Counted from the first letter of the stretch, positions 35,681 through 47,890 are shown. The stretch: 64,000 nucleotides of DNA from Emydura subglobosa (GCA_007922225.1 ML679966.1:33711383-33775382), one strand, 5' to 3'. The notes: generated by a model not told the origin, from the letters alone. Numbers and translations are program-made.

Positions 35681-36354
35681 TTACGTTAGAAGGTCCGACA
35701 ATGGGGGATGTTCATGGGTGGTCAAGCTGACAGCTTCAGTAGAGCCATAAACCCAGAACTGTCTTGGCCAGTTGGGAGGAATAAGGATGACTTGAGCTCT
35801 GTCTTGATGGATCTTCTGCAAAACTTGTGGAATTAATGGAATGGGAGGGAAGTCATAACCCAGATGATCCTTCCATGACATCGGAATGGTGTCTCTTGTT
35901 GAGCCCTTGCCCAGAGCTACTTTGGAGCAGTACAAAGGCAGTTTCTTTTTTGCCTGAGAGGAGAAAAGGTCCAGGCCGGCATCCCCCATTGGGCAAAGAC
36001 GTTGGTGAGAACTGAACTGTGAATCTCCCATTCATGGTTTGCAGAAAAATGTCTGCTCAGGCTAACCACTAGAGAGTTCTGCACCCCAATAAGTATGCTC
36101 TGATAGGATTATGCAATGGCTGATGTGCTGAAACCAGAGGGTCACTGTCTCCATGCAAAGAGGGAGGGATCTTGTTTCCCCCTGTTGTTTGTATAGAATA
36201 CCGTTGTCATGTGTCTGACATAATTTGGATGTGTGGATTGGATGAGTGAGAGGAAGGCATTGCAGGCTTGATGGACCGCTCTGAGTTCTAGCAAATGATG
36301 TGCATCCTGTAATCCCATGGGGTCCAGATACTTTGTGCTATATGAGCACCCCAA
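35681..36354 (-). pseudogene. DIRS RNase H and connecting part (copy B)
   Basis: 36142-36354 (LRAVHQACNAFLSLIQ) and 35681-36031 (FPPIPLIPQVLQKIHQDRAQVILIPPNWPRQFW) are the RNase H domain and the tail that follows the DIRS polymerase, matching the LLKVKRQGAALILIAPAWPR block of copy A. They lie in separate frames, so the gene is broken. Confidence 0.7.
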
Positions 36355-36517
36355 TGCAAGAGAGAGGTATCAGTAACAATGATTACCTTGGGGGTTGAGG
36401 AAAGCGATCCGCACCTAAAGTTCTTCTGTTTTAGTTCACCAGACAAGAGGAACTGTTAACCAGAATTGTCAACTTGTTGTTACCCTGCTCTGGTGAGTAG
36501 ATAGAGAGAAGCCAAGC

Positions 36518-37087
36518 TCACAGGCAACAAAGATGAGGCATGGTGAATGGTGTCAGGGGTGTGCATGAGGCCATATATCCAAGGAGCAAAAGGCAATTTC
36601 TGACTGACATCTGGGGTCTGATAGCAACTTGGTGTATAAGAACGCTCATGGCCGGAAACCTCTTGAGAGGCAGATACACTCTTGCTGTGATCGAGACCAG
36701 TGTCTGTACCTCATGGGGGTCAGTATGGGTTTTTATGGTTGATTCAAGCCCCGGAAAAGATAGAAGACTGAGAAGAACACAGGTTGCCTGCTGGACTTCT
36801 TCATAAGAGTTGCCTGTCATAAGCCAGTCATCAAGGTATGGAAAGACTATAAATCTCACTCTTCTCATCCAAGCATCCATCACAAAAAAAATCTTTGGAA
36901 AGAATCTAGATACTGTGGCCAATCCAAATTGAAGGACTCTGAATTGATAATGGTCTTGACCGAAGAGGAACCTGAAGAACCTCCTCTGGGCTGCGTGACT
37001 ATCTGTGGGAAAGAGTTTGTCTTTCATGTCAAGAGCCATCCATGTGCCCTTCTCTAAGGAAGGAATAACTGATGCTAAGAAAATCAT
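36518..37087 (-). pseudogene. DIRS reverse transcriptase (copy B), largest intact frame
   Basis: The 189-codon open frame has the reverse transcriptase blocks in order: GTWMALDMKDKLFPTDSH (usual K-D-A-Y-F-H-I changed), RRFFRFLFGQDHYQFRVLQFGLATVSRFF, and Y-L-D-D-W-L at 36821-36838 on the + coordinates. DIRS polymerases have YLDDWL. Both catalytic aspartates of this box remain, but the domain ends in-frame early and the upstream part is absent from this frame. Confidence 0.75.
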
Positions 37088-37202
37088 GCAGAATTTTAGT
37101 TTCTGGATTAACCTGTTCAGTTATTGTAGGTCAAGAATCAGCCTCCACCTCCATTCTTCTTGGGAAACAAGAAGTAAGGGGAGTAGAACCCCTTCCCTTG
37201 AT

Positions 37203-37372
37203 CAATCATAGAAAATTAGGTTTGGAAGGGGCCTCAGTAGGTTATCTAGTCCAAACTCCAGCTCAAAGCAGGACCAACTCTAACTAAATCATCCCAGTCA
37301 GGGCTTTGTCAAGCTGCAACTTAAAAACCTCTAAGGATGAAGATTCCAACACCTCTTAGGTAACCCATTCCA
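37203..37372 (-). mobile_element. CR1 3' fragment nested in DIRS copy B, antisense
   Basis: The + strand begins AATCATAGAAAATTAGGTTTGG and continues CAGTAGGTTATCTAGTCCAA, the complement of a CR1 3' end. It is bordered by a short direct repeat TTGAT at 37198-37202 and TTGAT at 37373-37377, with DIRS sequence on both sides (compare the joining at 26420-26540 in copy A). Confidence 0.85.
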
Positions 37373-37439
37373 TTGATGGAACCTTTTCTATGGCTCCCCT
37401 GAGGAGAAAGGAGTCCACCTCCTGTTGTAAATCTCCTTG

Positions 37440-39870
37440 TGAGAGTGGTCCCTGAAAAGAAACCAGTAAGGTAGGTGGGAGTTGCCAGAACTCGATCAGA
37501 TAGCAGCCATGAATAAATTCTAGTACCTATTTGTCAGTAGGTAGGCCCTTCCAGTTTTTGGCAAATTGAGTAAGGTGGCCTCCAAATATTTGAGGAGAGG
37601 ATTGAAAAGGCATCAGTAAAGGGACTCAATCATTCCATCAAAAGGAATTCTCTTCACCTGCAGGTTAGGATATAAAGTGGTGGTAGATATTGCAGAGGCT
37701 GAGTTCTTGGGTCTTGCGCCTCTGTCTCTTATGTGGTGGCACCTGAGGTCATTGGTAATAAAAAGGCTGAAAAGGCTCTCTCACCCTATATCCCTGTCTG
37801 TAATGTTTTCTCTTGGGGACAGGGGCCAAGCGAGCAAAACGTTGTCCCCATGTCCTTGAGGGAATGGAGAGACTCATCTGTCTTCTCATGGAACAGGTTG
37901 ATTGTATCAAATGGCAGATCTTCAATGGTATTCTGCACATCTGTAGGGAAATCTTAGGATTGCAACTACGAGTCTGTCCTCATGACAATGGCTGTAGCCA
38001 TCCCTCTCTAGAGGCAGTATCTGCCATGTCCACTGTGGCTTGGCGGGAAGTTTTAGCCACCATTCTGCCCTCATCAAATAAGGCCTGGAAGTGAGCTCTT
38101 TCCTCCTCAGAGAGCTTGTCCTTAACATCCACAAACTTAGCATAACTGGTAAAATCATATTTGGCCAGGAGGATCTGATAGCTCACGATCCTGAACTGTA
38201 GGGAGGTGGAAAAGAAGACTTTTCTCACTGGGAGTCAAATTGGTTGTATCCCTTCTCAAAGGGAGTAGCCTTAGGGTGTTGCTGCTTGGACCACTCTGTA
38301 GCCACCTGTACCATCAAGGAGTTAGATGATGGATGAGAAAATAAAAACACTTCCCCCTTGGATGGAACAAAGTAATGCTTCTTGGTACTCATAGGGTGGG
38401 AGCAGAAGAAGCAGGAGTGTGCCAGATCATCTTTGCTGGGTCCATGATGGCCTCACTGATGGGGAGCCACTTGGCGGGGACAGGCAGGCTGCACAATGTC
38501 CAGTAATATGTGCTGAGGCTCCTGGACTTCCTCAAGCTGAATCTGCAGCTCTGCTGCCACCCTGTGCATGAGCTCTTGATATTAAGTATCCAGTGGAGAT
38601 GGAGAAGACGGAGTAACTGCCTCATCTGGTGAAGATGACGAAATTGCTCCTGAAACTGTCAGAACCAGCCAATCTGGCTCATCTTCCACCTCCATATACT
38701 CTGATGGGGCCAACTGCGGACGGCCAAGCGATGGCAAACAGGACATGCACCAATCCTGAGTGTCTAGGGTAGGTCTCCAACAGTCCCCAATATTGCCAGT
38801 AGGACAGATCAACCAGTACAGTGGGACCCTAGGGCACAAGGTACCACCTGTCCCTTAGCCAGTCATGTCTGATCTTCTAGGGCTTCTTCTGGCATCACGT
38901 CCACCCATTGCTGCAGACTCCTGCAGAGCCTCCAATTCATCAGAAGAGAAGGCTGATCCTGGACTACCAATGGCTGCACCTCAAGGCTGGCAGATGTGAT
39001 GGGAGAAAAATGTGCAGAAACAGTCTCTTCCTCTCGTGTAACAATGTCCCAGAATAGAAACAATCCCAGTAGGAGGAGTGAATGAGGATAGGGAGAGCAA
39101 AGATGCCCTCTGGGGACACGTAAGCCTCAGACTGCCCTGCAGTCTGAGGCAGAGCCATCAGAACCGAAGCTTTCCTGGTCACAGTGGAAGTCGGATCCAT
39201 ACAGAGCTGTGTTGTTACAGGTACAACATCGGCTCTAGAAGGGGATGGGAGCACCAGAAGCTGTTTTCCTGAGTCTTCAGCATCAGACCTGATGTCAGAA
39301 CCATCAGACCTATAACGTTGCACGCCACCTTCTCCTGCCGAGAAAATATACTCAGGCCTAGTTCTCAGTGCTCATGCCCACAGGCTCTCCTGAGTGTGAT
39401 GAGGGCAGGGAGGGATCCTTTCCCTTTGAGGCAGTTTTTGATGGAGTGGTCCTTCTGTCTATGAGAGTGCCCCTTGTTCTTATGGGAAGTCCTCTCCTTA
39501 GGCTTTGCAGTCTTAGCTTCTGTTTGTGAGCTCATGCTTGGAGGGATGCTGTCTGCTTGCTGAGACTGATGTACACAGGGTTCCTGGCCCGGGTCTGATT
39601 GGGGTCTCATTGCCTTCTCCATCAGATATTTTCTAAGTCTCAGTTCCCAACGCTCATGTGTTCTGTGGGGAAAGGAGTGGCAGATGCTGTACTTGGCAGA
39701 AATGTGATCCTCACCCAGGTAGTGAAGGCGGCACCATTCACAGAAAAGGAGCAAGGGCAGGACACAGTTTTTGAACCCCAGGACTCTGAGCATAATCCCA
39801 GACTTTTCAGGCAAAAACTTTCCACAGGTGGGGAAGAAAAGGGGGAAAACACTATCTAACTATACTACAA
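37440..39870 (-). pseudogene. DIRS Gag-like region (copy B)
   Basis: Minus-strand pieces in several frames. 37980-38228 reads YQILLAKYDFTSYAKFVDVK then SEEERAHFQALFDEGRMVAKT and SRQATVDMADTASR. 38582-38839 contains SSPDEAVTPSSPSP, matching LLPDEAV of copy A. 39365-39814 reads RTHERWELRLRKYLMEKAM then a Lys/Ser/Thr/His-rich tract. The order fits the N-terminal, acidic and core regions of vertebrate DIRS Gag-like proteins. No single open frame covers it. Confidence 0.6.
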
Positions 39871-40175
39871 TAGACTATACTGTAAAATACTAAAAACTAA
39901 CACATATAACATATTTACAGCAATGATGCAGTAGAAAGGAGCTGAGGACACTGAAGATTCTGATTCACACCATGCGGCAGTAAGAAGAAACTGGAGAGGC
40001 ATTGGCCCGCACCACCCTTTATGCCCCCAGTTCAGAGCACAAGGAGGATGGCTACAATACATGTGGGACAAAGGATGCGGCTTGTGAAATAATTCTGGAC
40101 TCAGGTGTATGGCGCACCTGTGTACCCACATATGGAATACACCTAGGGACATCACTCAAAGAAGTCCTCTAGTAA

Positions 40176-40552
40176 AACTAAGGATATATAAACTCAGAAA
40201 CAATATGTTCTCCTTGACTCTGATGATGGGAAAGCTTTTCTGATCTTAGATTCAAAATCAAGAGGATTGTTTAGATAATTTGGAAATGTCCTAGTTTATC
40301 ACATTTTAATAGGTCTGTATAAAACATAGGTATATCTATTAAGACTATGTCACTAAGATAATGCCTTCTAAAACAGTCACTGTATAGCTAAGATGTTCAA
40401 GTTCCATATTTACTTCTCACTTATCTTAGATTTTTTTGAAAACTTTTTTCCTAACAAAACATTTACAATATGTACTGACATGCCTATTCTGAAAGGGTAT
40501 TTTTATTTTGTTTACTCACTAATTGATTTGATTTTATCTGACTTTTAATTAG
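40176..40552. other. Intergenic, AT-rich, nothing recognised
   Basis: No repeat, RNA or coding pattern named between the DIRS right end and the next repeat. Confidence 0.5.
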
Positions 40553-40680
40553 ATTTTAAGGTCATTGCGGTAGGGATTATATTTTTGTACTGTGCCTGTA
40601 CAGCACCTGGCACAATGGGATCCTGGACCATGACTGGGGCGCACAGATGTTATCAAAATACAAAAAAATAATAATAAAAT
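40553..40680 (+). repeat. L2/L3-type SINE tail
   Basis: GTAGGGATTATATTTTTGTACTGTGCCTGTACAGCACCTGGCACAATGGGATCCTGGACCATGACTGGGGC is followed by a short A-rich end with AATAATAAT. This is the widespread 3' tail of MIR/L2-type repeats in reptiles. The antisense of the same tail is at 32550-32650 and 43040-43160. Confidence 0.75.
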
Positions 40681-41376
40681 ATATTTTAAATAGTTAGCCT
40701 AATTAATGAGGCTCTAGAAAATATAGACTGGATTCACAGATAAATGTTATATTTACTTATTTTTCTGATGAGGGAACACCATTACCAATCATCTCCTTTA
40801 ATGCAGAGAAAGCCTCTGGCTGGAGGGGATGGAGTTACTTTGTGTATGAGTCTTCTTTCATTTCCTGGGTTAAATTATTACATGATGAAGTAGATGAGCT
40901 GTAGATACTACCAAATCCACTTCTGCATCTTTTAAATTTAAGCTGTGCCATAGGACTTGCCTTACTTATTCTGATCTGGCACTTTTCTGGCAGTACAACG
41001 AACACAGGTTTTAAAGGTATGAAAGTAAGCCAGTATGAGAAAAAATAACTTCTCAAGGACCATGACCTGTCCATATTTTATCACTGAGTGTTCTGTACGG
41101 TTGTTCCATAATGCATTGCAGTTAACACATTAATTTGGGCTATTATCAGACTATAGTTATATAAACAGGATTTGGTCAGAGCTAATACCCACGTTCTAGT
41201 ATATGTTAAAGCTTTATTTACCTCAGTGGAATTTTAAATGGTTTCCTAAAGGATTATGTCTGTGAATGTGTCTATTCGCTAAACTAATTAATTTCAGTCA
41301 TTAATTTCAGTTTAGATCCTTTCAGCTCACCCATTTACTTGTATTTAGATAGATGGATTCCCCCCTCTTCCTCTGG
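40681..41376. other. Intergenic, no feature recognised
   Basis: AT-rich, no family or gene that I can name. Confidence 0.5.
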
Positions 41377-41779
41377 CAGGGGATCCCAAACTTTCTGCTG
41401 GTATGACCCCATTTTAATGAAGTCTTTCCTGCCGGGACCCCAGACAGCTGGATAATGCCATTTTGAAGAGCAATATGTCATTCTTCACACACTGTAACTT
41501 TGCATGCATCCTACGTGTGAGGTCACAGCACGCAGAGGATGCAATTTTGCTCTTCAAAATGGTGTCCTCTGCACAGTGTTAATGTAAGGAATGTGCAAGG
41601 TCCTGCTGTGCAAGAATGCCAGCTAGTAGGGCAAAATGGTGTCCTCTCTGCATCATGACTTCGCATGCATTGTACATGCAAGCAAAATGATGTCCTCTGC
41701 AAAGAAGGGATTGCTACGACCCCATCTGCTGAGAGTGTGGCCCCATTTGGGGTCACTACTCACACTTTGGGAACCACCA
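41377..41779. mobile_element. Non-autonomous hAT (Charlie-like) element (about 403 bp)
   Basis: Ends CAGGGGATCCCAAACTTT and ACTTTGGGAACCACCA are imperfect inverted repeats. The flanking octamers TCCTCTGG and CCCTATGG agree at 6 of 8, fitting an old 8-bp hAT duplication. The interior has three related blocks around AAAATGGTGTCCTCTGCA (near 41555, 41635 and 41685) spaced 50-80 bp apart, an internal tandem-like repeat. Confidence 0.65.
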
Positions 41780-41999
41780 CCCTATGGGGTAAAATTAATA
41801 CCTTGGAAAGAAATATTGTTCCTTGAGGCCTTTCACTTATTTCCGATTCTTTTCCTTCCTTTATTCCCAGATTGCCTTATGTATTTACAACATTTCTTCA
41901 GAGAAACAGGTAACGCCGCCCCCCTCCCCTCCTCACTACACACATACACTTCTGACTCTCAAAAATTCTGACTCATTCTTGTCAGTTTCATAGCTGCTA

Positions 42000-42346
42000 T
42001 TCTTTCACATTGTGTCTCCAGCTCCTGCTGTCAGCCCCAAAGCGGGGTGGGGGGAACGGGGACTCACCCTGCTGACAGCTTGGACTGTCAGTGTGTGTGG
42101 GGGGCAGCAGTGAGCCCACGCATGGCTGACAGTTCAGACTGTCAGCAGCAGAGGGAGAGGGCTCCAGCTCTCAGTCCCACTCAGGGTGGACAGCCAACAG
42201 GCGATGTAAGTAATGCAGTGTCTACATGGACACTCCATTGGATTTACTTCGGCGGAAGCAGCATTCTAGTGAAGACACTGACATAATTAGGTCCACATGA
42301 GTCGCCTTGTGTTGACCTAACACTGCAGTGTAGACCAGTCCTTGAC
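42000..42346. mobile_element. MITE-like element with Harbinger-type right end
   Basis: The right end is CACTGCAGTGTAGACCAGTCC followed by TTG (42343-42345), like the Harbinger ends. The interior is GC-rich with palindromic pieces GCTGACAGCTTGGACTGTCAG and GCTGACAGTTCAGACTGTCAG. The left end could not be placed, so it may be two adjacent elements. Confidence 0.45.
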
Positions 42347-43039
42347 TGAATGTAACACTATTTTTGGGTCTCCAGTACTGAGAAAGGCATTGCTCATTAC
42401 CTCCTTTATTTTATGAAAAATTTTCATCCTTATCCTTTCGATAACTCACCCTAAATTATGGATTAGATGAAAAGCTATCAGAGGAGATAGTTTTAAAGCT
42501 GATGTTATGTTTATTAAACTTGATTTAAACAGCTCCAGCATCAAACATCTGAGATTTCTTTTGAAGGGCAATATCAACTCCTCCCTCCCCTAAGCCATTT
42601 CTTAAGTTCTGAAAAATATTCTTGAGGTAGCCTTTGAGCACATATTACTAGTAACTGTTAATACAATGATAAAGGTGCAATTGTCTCAGCATTTGTCATT
42701 TGGCAACCAAAATGTTGGAGTATTCTATATCCTACCCTGAGGCCCAGATAGCTTCATTGCATGTAGCAGAGATGCAGAGGCTGTCTCATCCTGTGCTGAT
42801 TAGCGACATAGCCTCTTTATTTCATTTTTTAAAGTTGTGGAAACATAATTTATTAAAATCCTCCAGGCTCAATCCTGCTCCCAATTAATTCAATGGGAAT
42901 TTGGCTATGGACTTGGAAGGAGGATTATGCGGTTCTAAATTATAAACATGTTGGAACACTGGCACTTGAATCACAGTGTTCTCATTTGTTGATTAATGGT
43001 GTTCCTCTTAAAGAAAAACACTGAGGAGCAGTGAGCGTG
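42347..43039. other. Intergenic, nothing certain
   Basis: Contains at 42870-42915 a short match to the palindromic CAATGGGA repeat family (CCTGCTCCCAATTAATTCAATGGGAA). Nothing else is recognised. Confidence 0.45.
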
Positions 43040-43165
43040 CATTCCTTATTATTTCTACTGTTTATTGCTTGTATAGAGTCAACAGAATACTAGGTTTTTT
43101 TATAGCAAGGTAGGACAGCAAGATCCCTGCCCTAAAGCGTTTACAATCTAAGTAGACAACGTACA
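43040..43165 (-). repeat. L2/L3-type SINE tail, antisense
   Basis: TTATTATTTCTACTGTTTATT at the left edge, then ACAGCAAGATCCCTGCCCTAAAGCGTTTACAATCTAAGTAGACAA, is the antisense of the tail seen at 40553-40680. Confidence 0.7.
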
Positions 43166-43339
43166 AACAAAGGAAGGGACAATGTGGCTAAGCAGAGCAC
43201 ACCTTATTAGTTATACAAATTGTGTCTGGATTCTTCTCCTTGGCTTCTCCTACAACCTTTTTAATTTAATTGCATCTAAGGTTTATGAATTTTAGGACAT
43301 TTCTCTTTAGGGGGAAATCAGGACAGACCAGAGTCATAT

Positions 43340-44355
43340 AGGTCTGTTGGAAGAGGTAGTTTGTGAAAGGAACTTGAAGGAGAAGAGGATAGAGGCATGA
43401 TGGATTGGATAAAAGATGAGAGTTTCAGGAAAAGAGGTAATGTCAAAGTGAGCCTGGGAGAGTAGAGAGGGGGAAGAATATGAAGGAATGGTTAGTTTTG
43501 CCACCTGGGCATGGTGAAAGAGATAGGGGAAGAGGAGAAGGAGTATGGTGCAAGCCAGATTGTGCAAGCTTTGAAGGAGAAGACAAGGAGCTTGAGTTTG
43601 AGGATGGAGACAAGGGGAAGTCAGTGAAGGGATTTGAGGATGAGCTAGTGAGGGTTGGAGCAACAAGCCAGGAAGATGATTTCTGCAGCAGCAGCATTTT
43701 GAATGAATTGAAGAGGGGAGATGTGGGATTCCAGAGAGGAGAAGGTTGCAGTAGTGGAGACAATCAGGCTGAGTTGCAACTATTAAAAAAAAATGGCTGC
43801 AATTAGCAAGAATGCATATTTTGGAAGCATGGAAATGTCAACACAACAGTAAAATGTTGGGATGGATGCACTGATGTACTGCTTTCCCCCTCCAGTGGTT
43901 GTGATGTCTTCACTTAGACCTCTGGATTAGGGTATTGGTGGTAGGATAAGAAAAATAGGCAGATTTTGGAGAGTTATATAGGAAGAGTCAGCAGGATTAA
44001 ACTAGAGTCAATATGAGGGAAGAAGAAAGAGGAGTAAAAGATTACACTTAGGTTGGAAGCCTGTGGGCTCAGAGAACTATGGAGTTGTCACTGGTAATGG
44101 AGAAGGGCAAGAGGAAAAGTTTTGGGGGAGATTGAAATTCAGTTGTAGCCAGTGTGAGTTGGGGGTGGACAATTGGGGATAGGTTATTAAATGAGAAAAG
44201 GCATGGAACTAACCAGGAGTGTATCCCTTATCACCCTGATCACTTTGCTTCTCTGTTGTATCTCTTTCCTCAACTCTCTGTCTGGTTTTGCCTTTTTAGA
44301 GTATACACTCTTTGGAGCAGCGGCCATGTCTTCCTATGTATTTGAGCAGCACCTG
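43340..44355 (+). repeat. Old dispersed repeat of purine-rich type with L2-like tail
   Basis: A long purine-rich segment (GTGCAAGCTTTGAAGGAGAAGA, GAAGTCAGTGAAGGGATTTGAGG, GTAGTGGAGACAATCAGGCTGAG, GGTTGGAAGCCTGTGGGCTC) follows the order of a widespread old amniote repeat I know but cannot name. It ends with a tail like the other L2-type tails (TTAGAGTATACACTCTTTGGAGCAGCGGCCATG). Small open frames on both strands here are by-products of the purine bias. Confidence 0.45.
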
Positions 44356-44455
44356 TTTTATGTTAGAAATAGGAGGCTATTTTAGGAATATTTGGTATTG
44401 GTACAGATCCAAATATTAATACTTCATCCTGTCTCAAGTACATTCCTGCTTATTC

Positions 44456-44575
44456 TGGGCTAGATTCTGATGTTAATTACACCAGTGTAAATCACGATTA
44501 ACTTCAGTATTTGACTTCAGTATTGCTACCCTGGTGTAAGTACCTAAGGTCTGAATATGCTCCATTACATGCAAA
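44456..44575. repeat. Foldback (palindromic) repeat
   Basis: GATTCTGATGTTAATTACACCAGTGTAAATC pairs with the complement of GCTACCCTGGTGTAAGTACCTAAGGTCTGAAT. Such ATTCTGA...TCAGAAT foldbacks with TTACACC cores are frequent in turtle genomes. Confidence 0.6.
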
Positions 44576-46980
44576 ATTAACTAACTGAAACTCCAGTTGC
44601 TTGAATCTGATGCACAAGTTGTAAAGAGACAAACTGTAGGTTTCCACTCATGCAGTTTTCTCCCAATACTTTTTTGGGGGAAAGTGTTTATTTCCCTAAC
44701 AATGCAGATTTCAGTATATCTACAGGAGGCAGGGTCTCTGCATAGCACACTTGGCTTCCTCTTTCCCATAGCAGCACAGTTCACCTTCTGGATACAGCAA
44801 AATTCCACCTCAGGTGTGGCTTGCAGCTGCACAGGGGGAGTTGCTGCTGGTCTGGCAAGCAGCATCATGTGGACAAGTTTCTACAGTAAAGAGAATTCTG
44901 CCCAGACAACAGGGAAGCATGTCATAGGGAATGGTGTCTCTATGGCTCATCTCCCTCCCAACCACTGGGCCCCAGTTCCCTTAAACTTTCAGAGTCCAAC
45001 CCCCAATTTTGGTGCATTTTGGTCCTCTCCTCTTCACATAGAAGAGAAGAGCACGTGTCCCAACAAAACAGAGTAACTGAACAAGAGATGCTTACGTACA
45101 AAAGATGGTTTATGGCTTGGTAATCAGCAGAAACTTAATTTAAGTATATGAGACTATACTTCCCATATACATTCTTTAATGAGTGTGATGCCCCCTTATG
45201 GAATGTGTTTGTTTAATAGTTCTACCAAAATTTATGGATAGAATGAAAAATAGTTTTTCAGGGTGCAAGACTGCCGTTCTGCTTCTTACATAGTCTTGAA
45301 TTTGGACATTTTTTTTTAGAACTAAATAGAAATTAAAATAGCTAGAGTGACCGTGTGCGGCTGAAAACTGGGAGTGACTCTGTTTCCATGGCCTTTTGTG
45401 ATGTCAGTTTTACAACAGCGTTTTGTCCCGGTTTTTGTACAGAACACCACCTCCTGAAGAAGTCGTCACCTGGAGATCAAGTAAAAGTGACAACAAGCTG
45501 ACAGAATGCAAATGTCTTTCAAGGACCAACCTCCACAGGCCTGTCACCTGTCAAGATCTTCTCCTCCTCTCCCAACCCATCATGGGATTATAAATCAGCC
45601 CACTCTGACGTGTAGCATCAGTTCCACATGGAATTGCTGAGTGGTCAATACTGACAGCCTATTGCAGCTCAGCTTCCCCATCACCTGCAGATTCCAGCAG
45701 AAAGTACAACAAAGAGGTTAGACAGTGTGAGGAAACAATAAAGGGACTAGAGAGTGTGGAAAGTAGAGTTTTCCTCACCTACAAGCCCTTTAGTATGTCC
45801 TAGTCTTCAAGCTGAAACGGCAAAAAAGGTGGTGAGGGGAGAGTGGGTATCCTTTGTTTTCTCATCCCCTTTCCTGTCTCTCTATCTTAGGGTTTTCTAT
45901 AGATCTTGTCATCGTAGTAACTAAGTGTTTAGATCCTATGGTGATGTGTGCTATAAGAAACACGAAGAACCCCTCTTCCCAACACCCTCCTGTGTCCACC
46001 TCCCTGACTGCCACCATAACCATCCCCTGCCACAACCATGTGATAGGTGTTGAACAAAAGTTAAGTTAAAAAACTCAGCGGTAAAATCCAATTTCCAAGA
46101 ATTTCCATATTTGAACGTAGAGTGAAAACCTATTGGCATATGCGCAACAACCAAAATTTTGTGTTGTTCCTGGAACACATAGATGCTTGCAGTGTCCACT
46201 GTGAGAACTGAGTGACCCAAAGACCCTTCCACCTATGTCTCTCATTTGTCAATACAATGTGCTAATATCTAAGTAATGAGCAAAGCTTGTTTAGCACGTT
46301 TCTAGTGGTATATTCAGCCTTCATTAAAAGGCTCTCTTTTCTCTGATATCAAGGCTCTGTACGTTTGTTTCAAATTACATTAAGAAAAGACACACATTTC
46401 CCTATGCCTGAAAAATTTCAATATCATGGATGGTTTTGTAAAGTGGATTTATGTCAATTACATTCTGCTACAGAATTCAACCCCCACAGAACAATACAAT
46501 CATACCACTTATAAAAAACTACACCTAATTTACAAACACTCAATTTACAAGAAAATATTTCCTGGGCACTATTTTTCCACACAGTTTTCAAACAGCATTT
46601 TTTCCAGTTTATAAGAATTAGTTTAAAAATTACATATCCATTTAGAGCACATTTACCAGTGTTTTTTAAGGCTCAGGTGGCCCATTTGCCACTCCCTGTA
46701 AAAGAGGTCAGCCAGTGTCATTTTCTCCCCTGAAAGAAAATGGAAAATTCATATATCTAGCTTATGTACTAATACAATTGTTCTGGTGACATAGTATGAA
46801 ACCCTGAAGCGATTTAAAAAGACAATAACCACGCCAAATAGAAAGTACAAAGACCGGATAAGTCTTACTGTACTGTCCAGATGTAAGAATACTTTTCAGT
46901 TGCTACCAAGGATGCCAATGCTGACTGTATAAGAAATAAGCAAAACTCAAGAAGCTAAATTCAGATCTGGCCTAAGAAAC
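44576..46980. other. Intergenic, no gene or named repeat
   Basis: Several open frames up to 159 codons are present, for example 44597-45076 on the + strand. None has splice sites, homology that I recognise or a partner. Nothing supports a gene. Confidence 0.45.
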
Positions 46981-47355
46981 TTAGGCCTGGTCTACACTTG
47001 CGACAGAGGTTGACGTAAAGTCACTTACGTCGATCTCCGAACGCCTGTGTTTCCACTGGCACTACTGTTAAGTCAACTTAAGTCACGGCAAAAGTCGACT
47101 TAATAAGACCACCTCTGCAAGTGGTGTAGTGCCTAATTTGAATTTATTAATTTGATTTAGTGTCAGTGTAGATACAACTCCACTTAAATCAACTTTATTG
47201 GCCTCCGGGAGGTATCCCACAATGCCCCCTTGTGACCGCTCAGGGCATTCGCGCTATGCTTTGGTCACACTACCAGGAAATGTCCCCTCCTCTCAAGCCC
47301 CGGGAAGATTTGAATTTTCATTTCCTGGGCTGCCAGCGTGGAGAGAGTACTCCTC

Positions 47356-47890
47356 ATGGCTACTGCAAAGCCCAAATGTGCTCCAGCATGGAGTCGACCA
47401 GAGGTCTTAGATCTCATCAGTCTGTGGGGTGAGGAGTCCGTTCTGGCTCAGCTCAGAGCCAGCAAAAGGAATCTGGACATTTATGGGAAGATATCCCAGG
47501 GCATGCTGGAGAAGGGACACAAGAGGGACACTCAGCAGTGCCGCGTGAAGATCAAGGAGCTGCGTCAGTCATATCAGAAAACCAGGGAAGCTAACAGCTG
47601 TTCTGGCTCCTCGCCCAAAACATGCCACTTCTACAATGAGGTGCATGCAATTCTCGGTGGCGATCCCACCACAAACCCACCCTGCAGCATCGATACCTCC
47701 GCTAGGTCACAGTCCATGGACAATGATGAGGAATCCGTGGACGAGGAGGAGGAGGAGGAGGAGGCTGAGGAGAGCAGGGTGCATGAGAGCGGGGTGTCCG
47801 TTCTCTCTGAAAGTCAGGACATATTCCTGACCCCCGAGCAGTCCAGCAGCACACAGGACGGCACTAATGATCCCGGGAAAGACACATCTG
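47356..47890 (+). CDS. Harbinger Myb/SANT-like DNA-binding protein, exon 1
   Basis: The ATG at 47356 begins MATAKPKCAPAWSRPEVLDL. The N-terminal 100 residues form a Myb/SANT-like trihelix domain with the conserved tryptophans (CAPAW, ISLWG) and blocks RDTQQCRVKIKELRQSYQKT and CHFYNEVHAILGG. An acidic Glu-rich tract follows (residues about 128-140). In Harbinger elements such a protein binds the ends and brings the transposase to the nucleus. The exon ends at a ACATCTG|GTGAG donor at 47890, a site that recurs in this family. The downstream exon is at 48366. I inferred the intron from the reading frame and the matching Asp-Thr-Ser junction. Confidence 0.75.

Larger units (their letters stand above)
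34110..40175 (-). mobile_element. DIRS-type retrotransposon copy B, minus strand, with nested insertions
   Basis: Read on the minus strand: Gag-like (39870-37440), reverse transcriptase (37087-36518), RNase H (36354-35681), tyrosine recombinase (35524-34400). Inverted termini are recognisable: CTTCTTTGAGTGATGGTCC at 34257-34275 pairs with the complement of 40146-40164. The inverted block near 34256 is preceded on the left by a second terminal part (GTAAGTAACCTCC, 34239-34251). It is larger and more complete than copy A (24136-27300). A CR1 piece sits at 37203-37372 and a MITE at 34601-34880, both inserted later. All frames are broken. Confidence 0.8.

Noticed and set aside
43334..43806. Overlapping 106-110 codon frames on both strands
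   Set aside because: Purine-rich repeat sequence gives stop-poor Pro/Ser/Leu or Glu/Gly frames on both strands.
44597..45076. 159-codon + strand open frame in the intergenic gap
   Set aside because: No known domain, no splice partners and no coding composition; length alone is not convincing in 64 kb.
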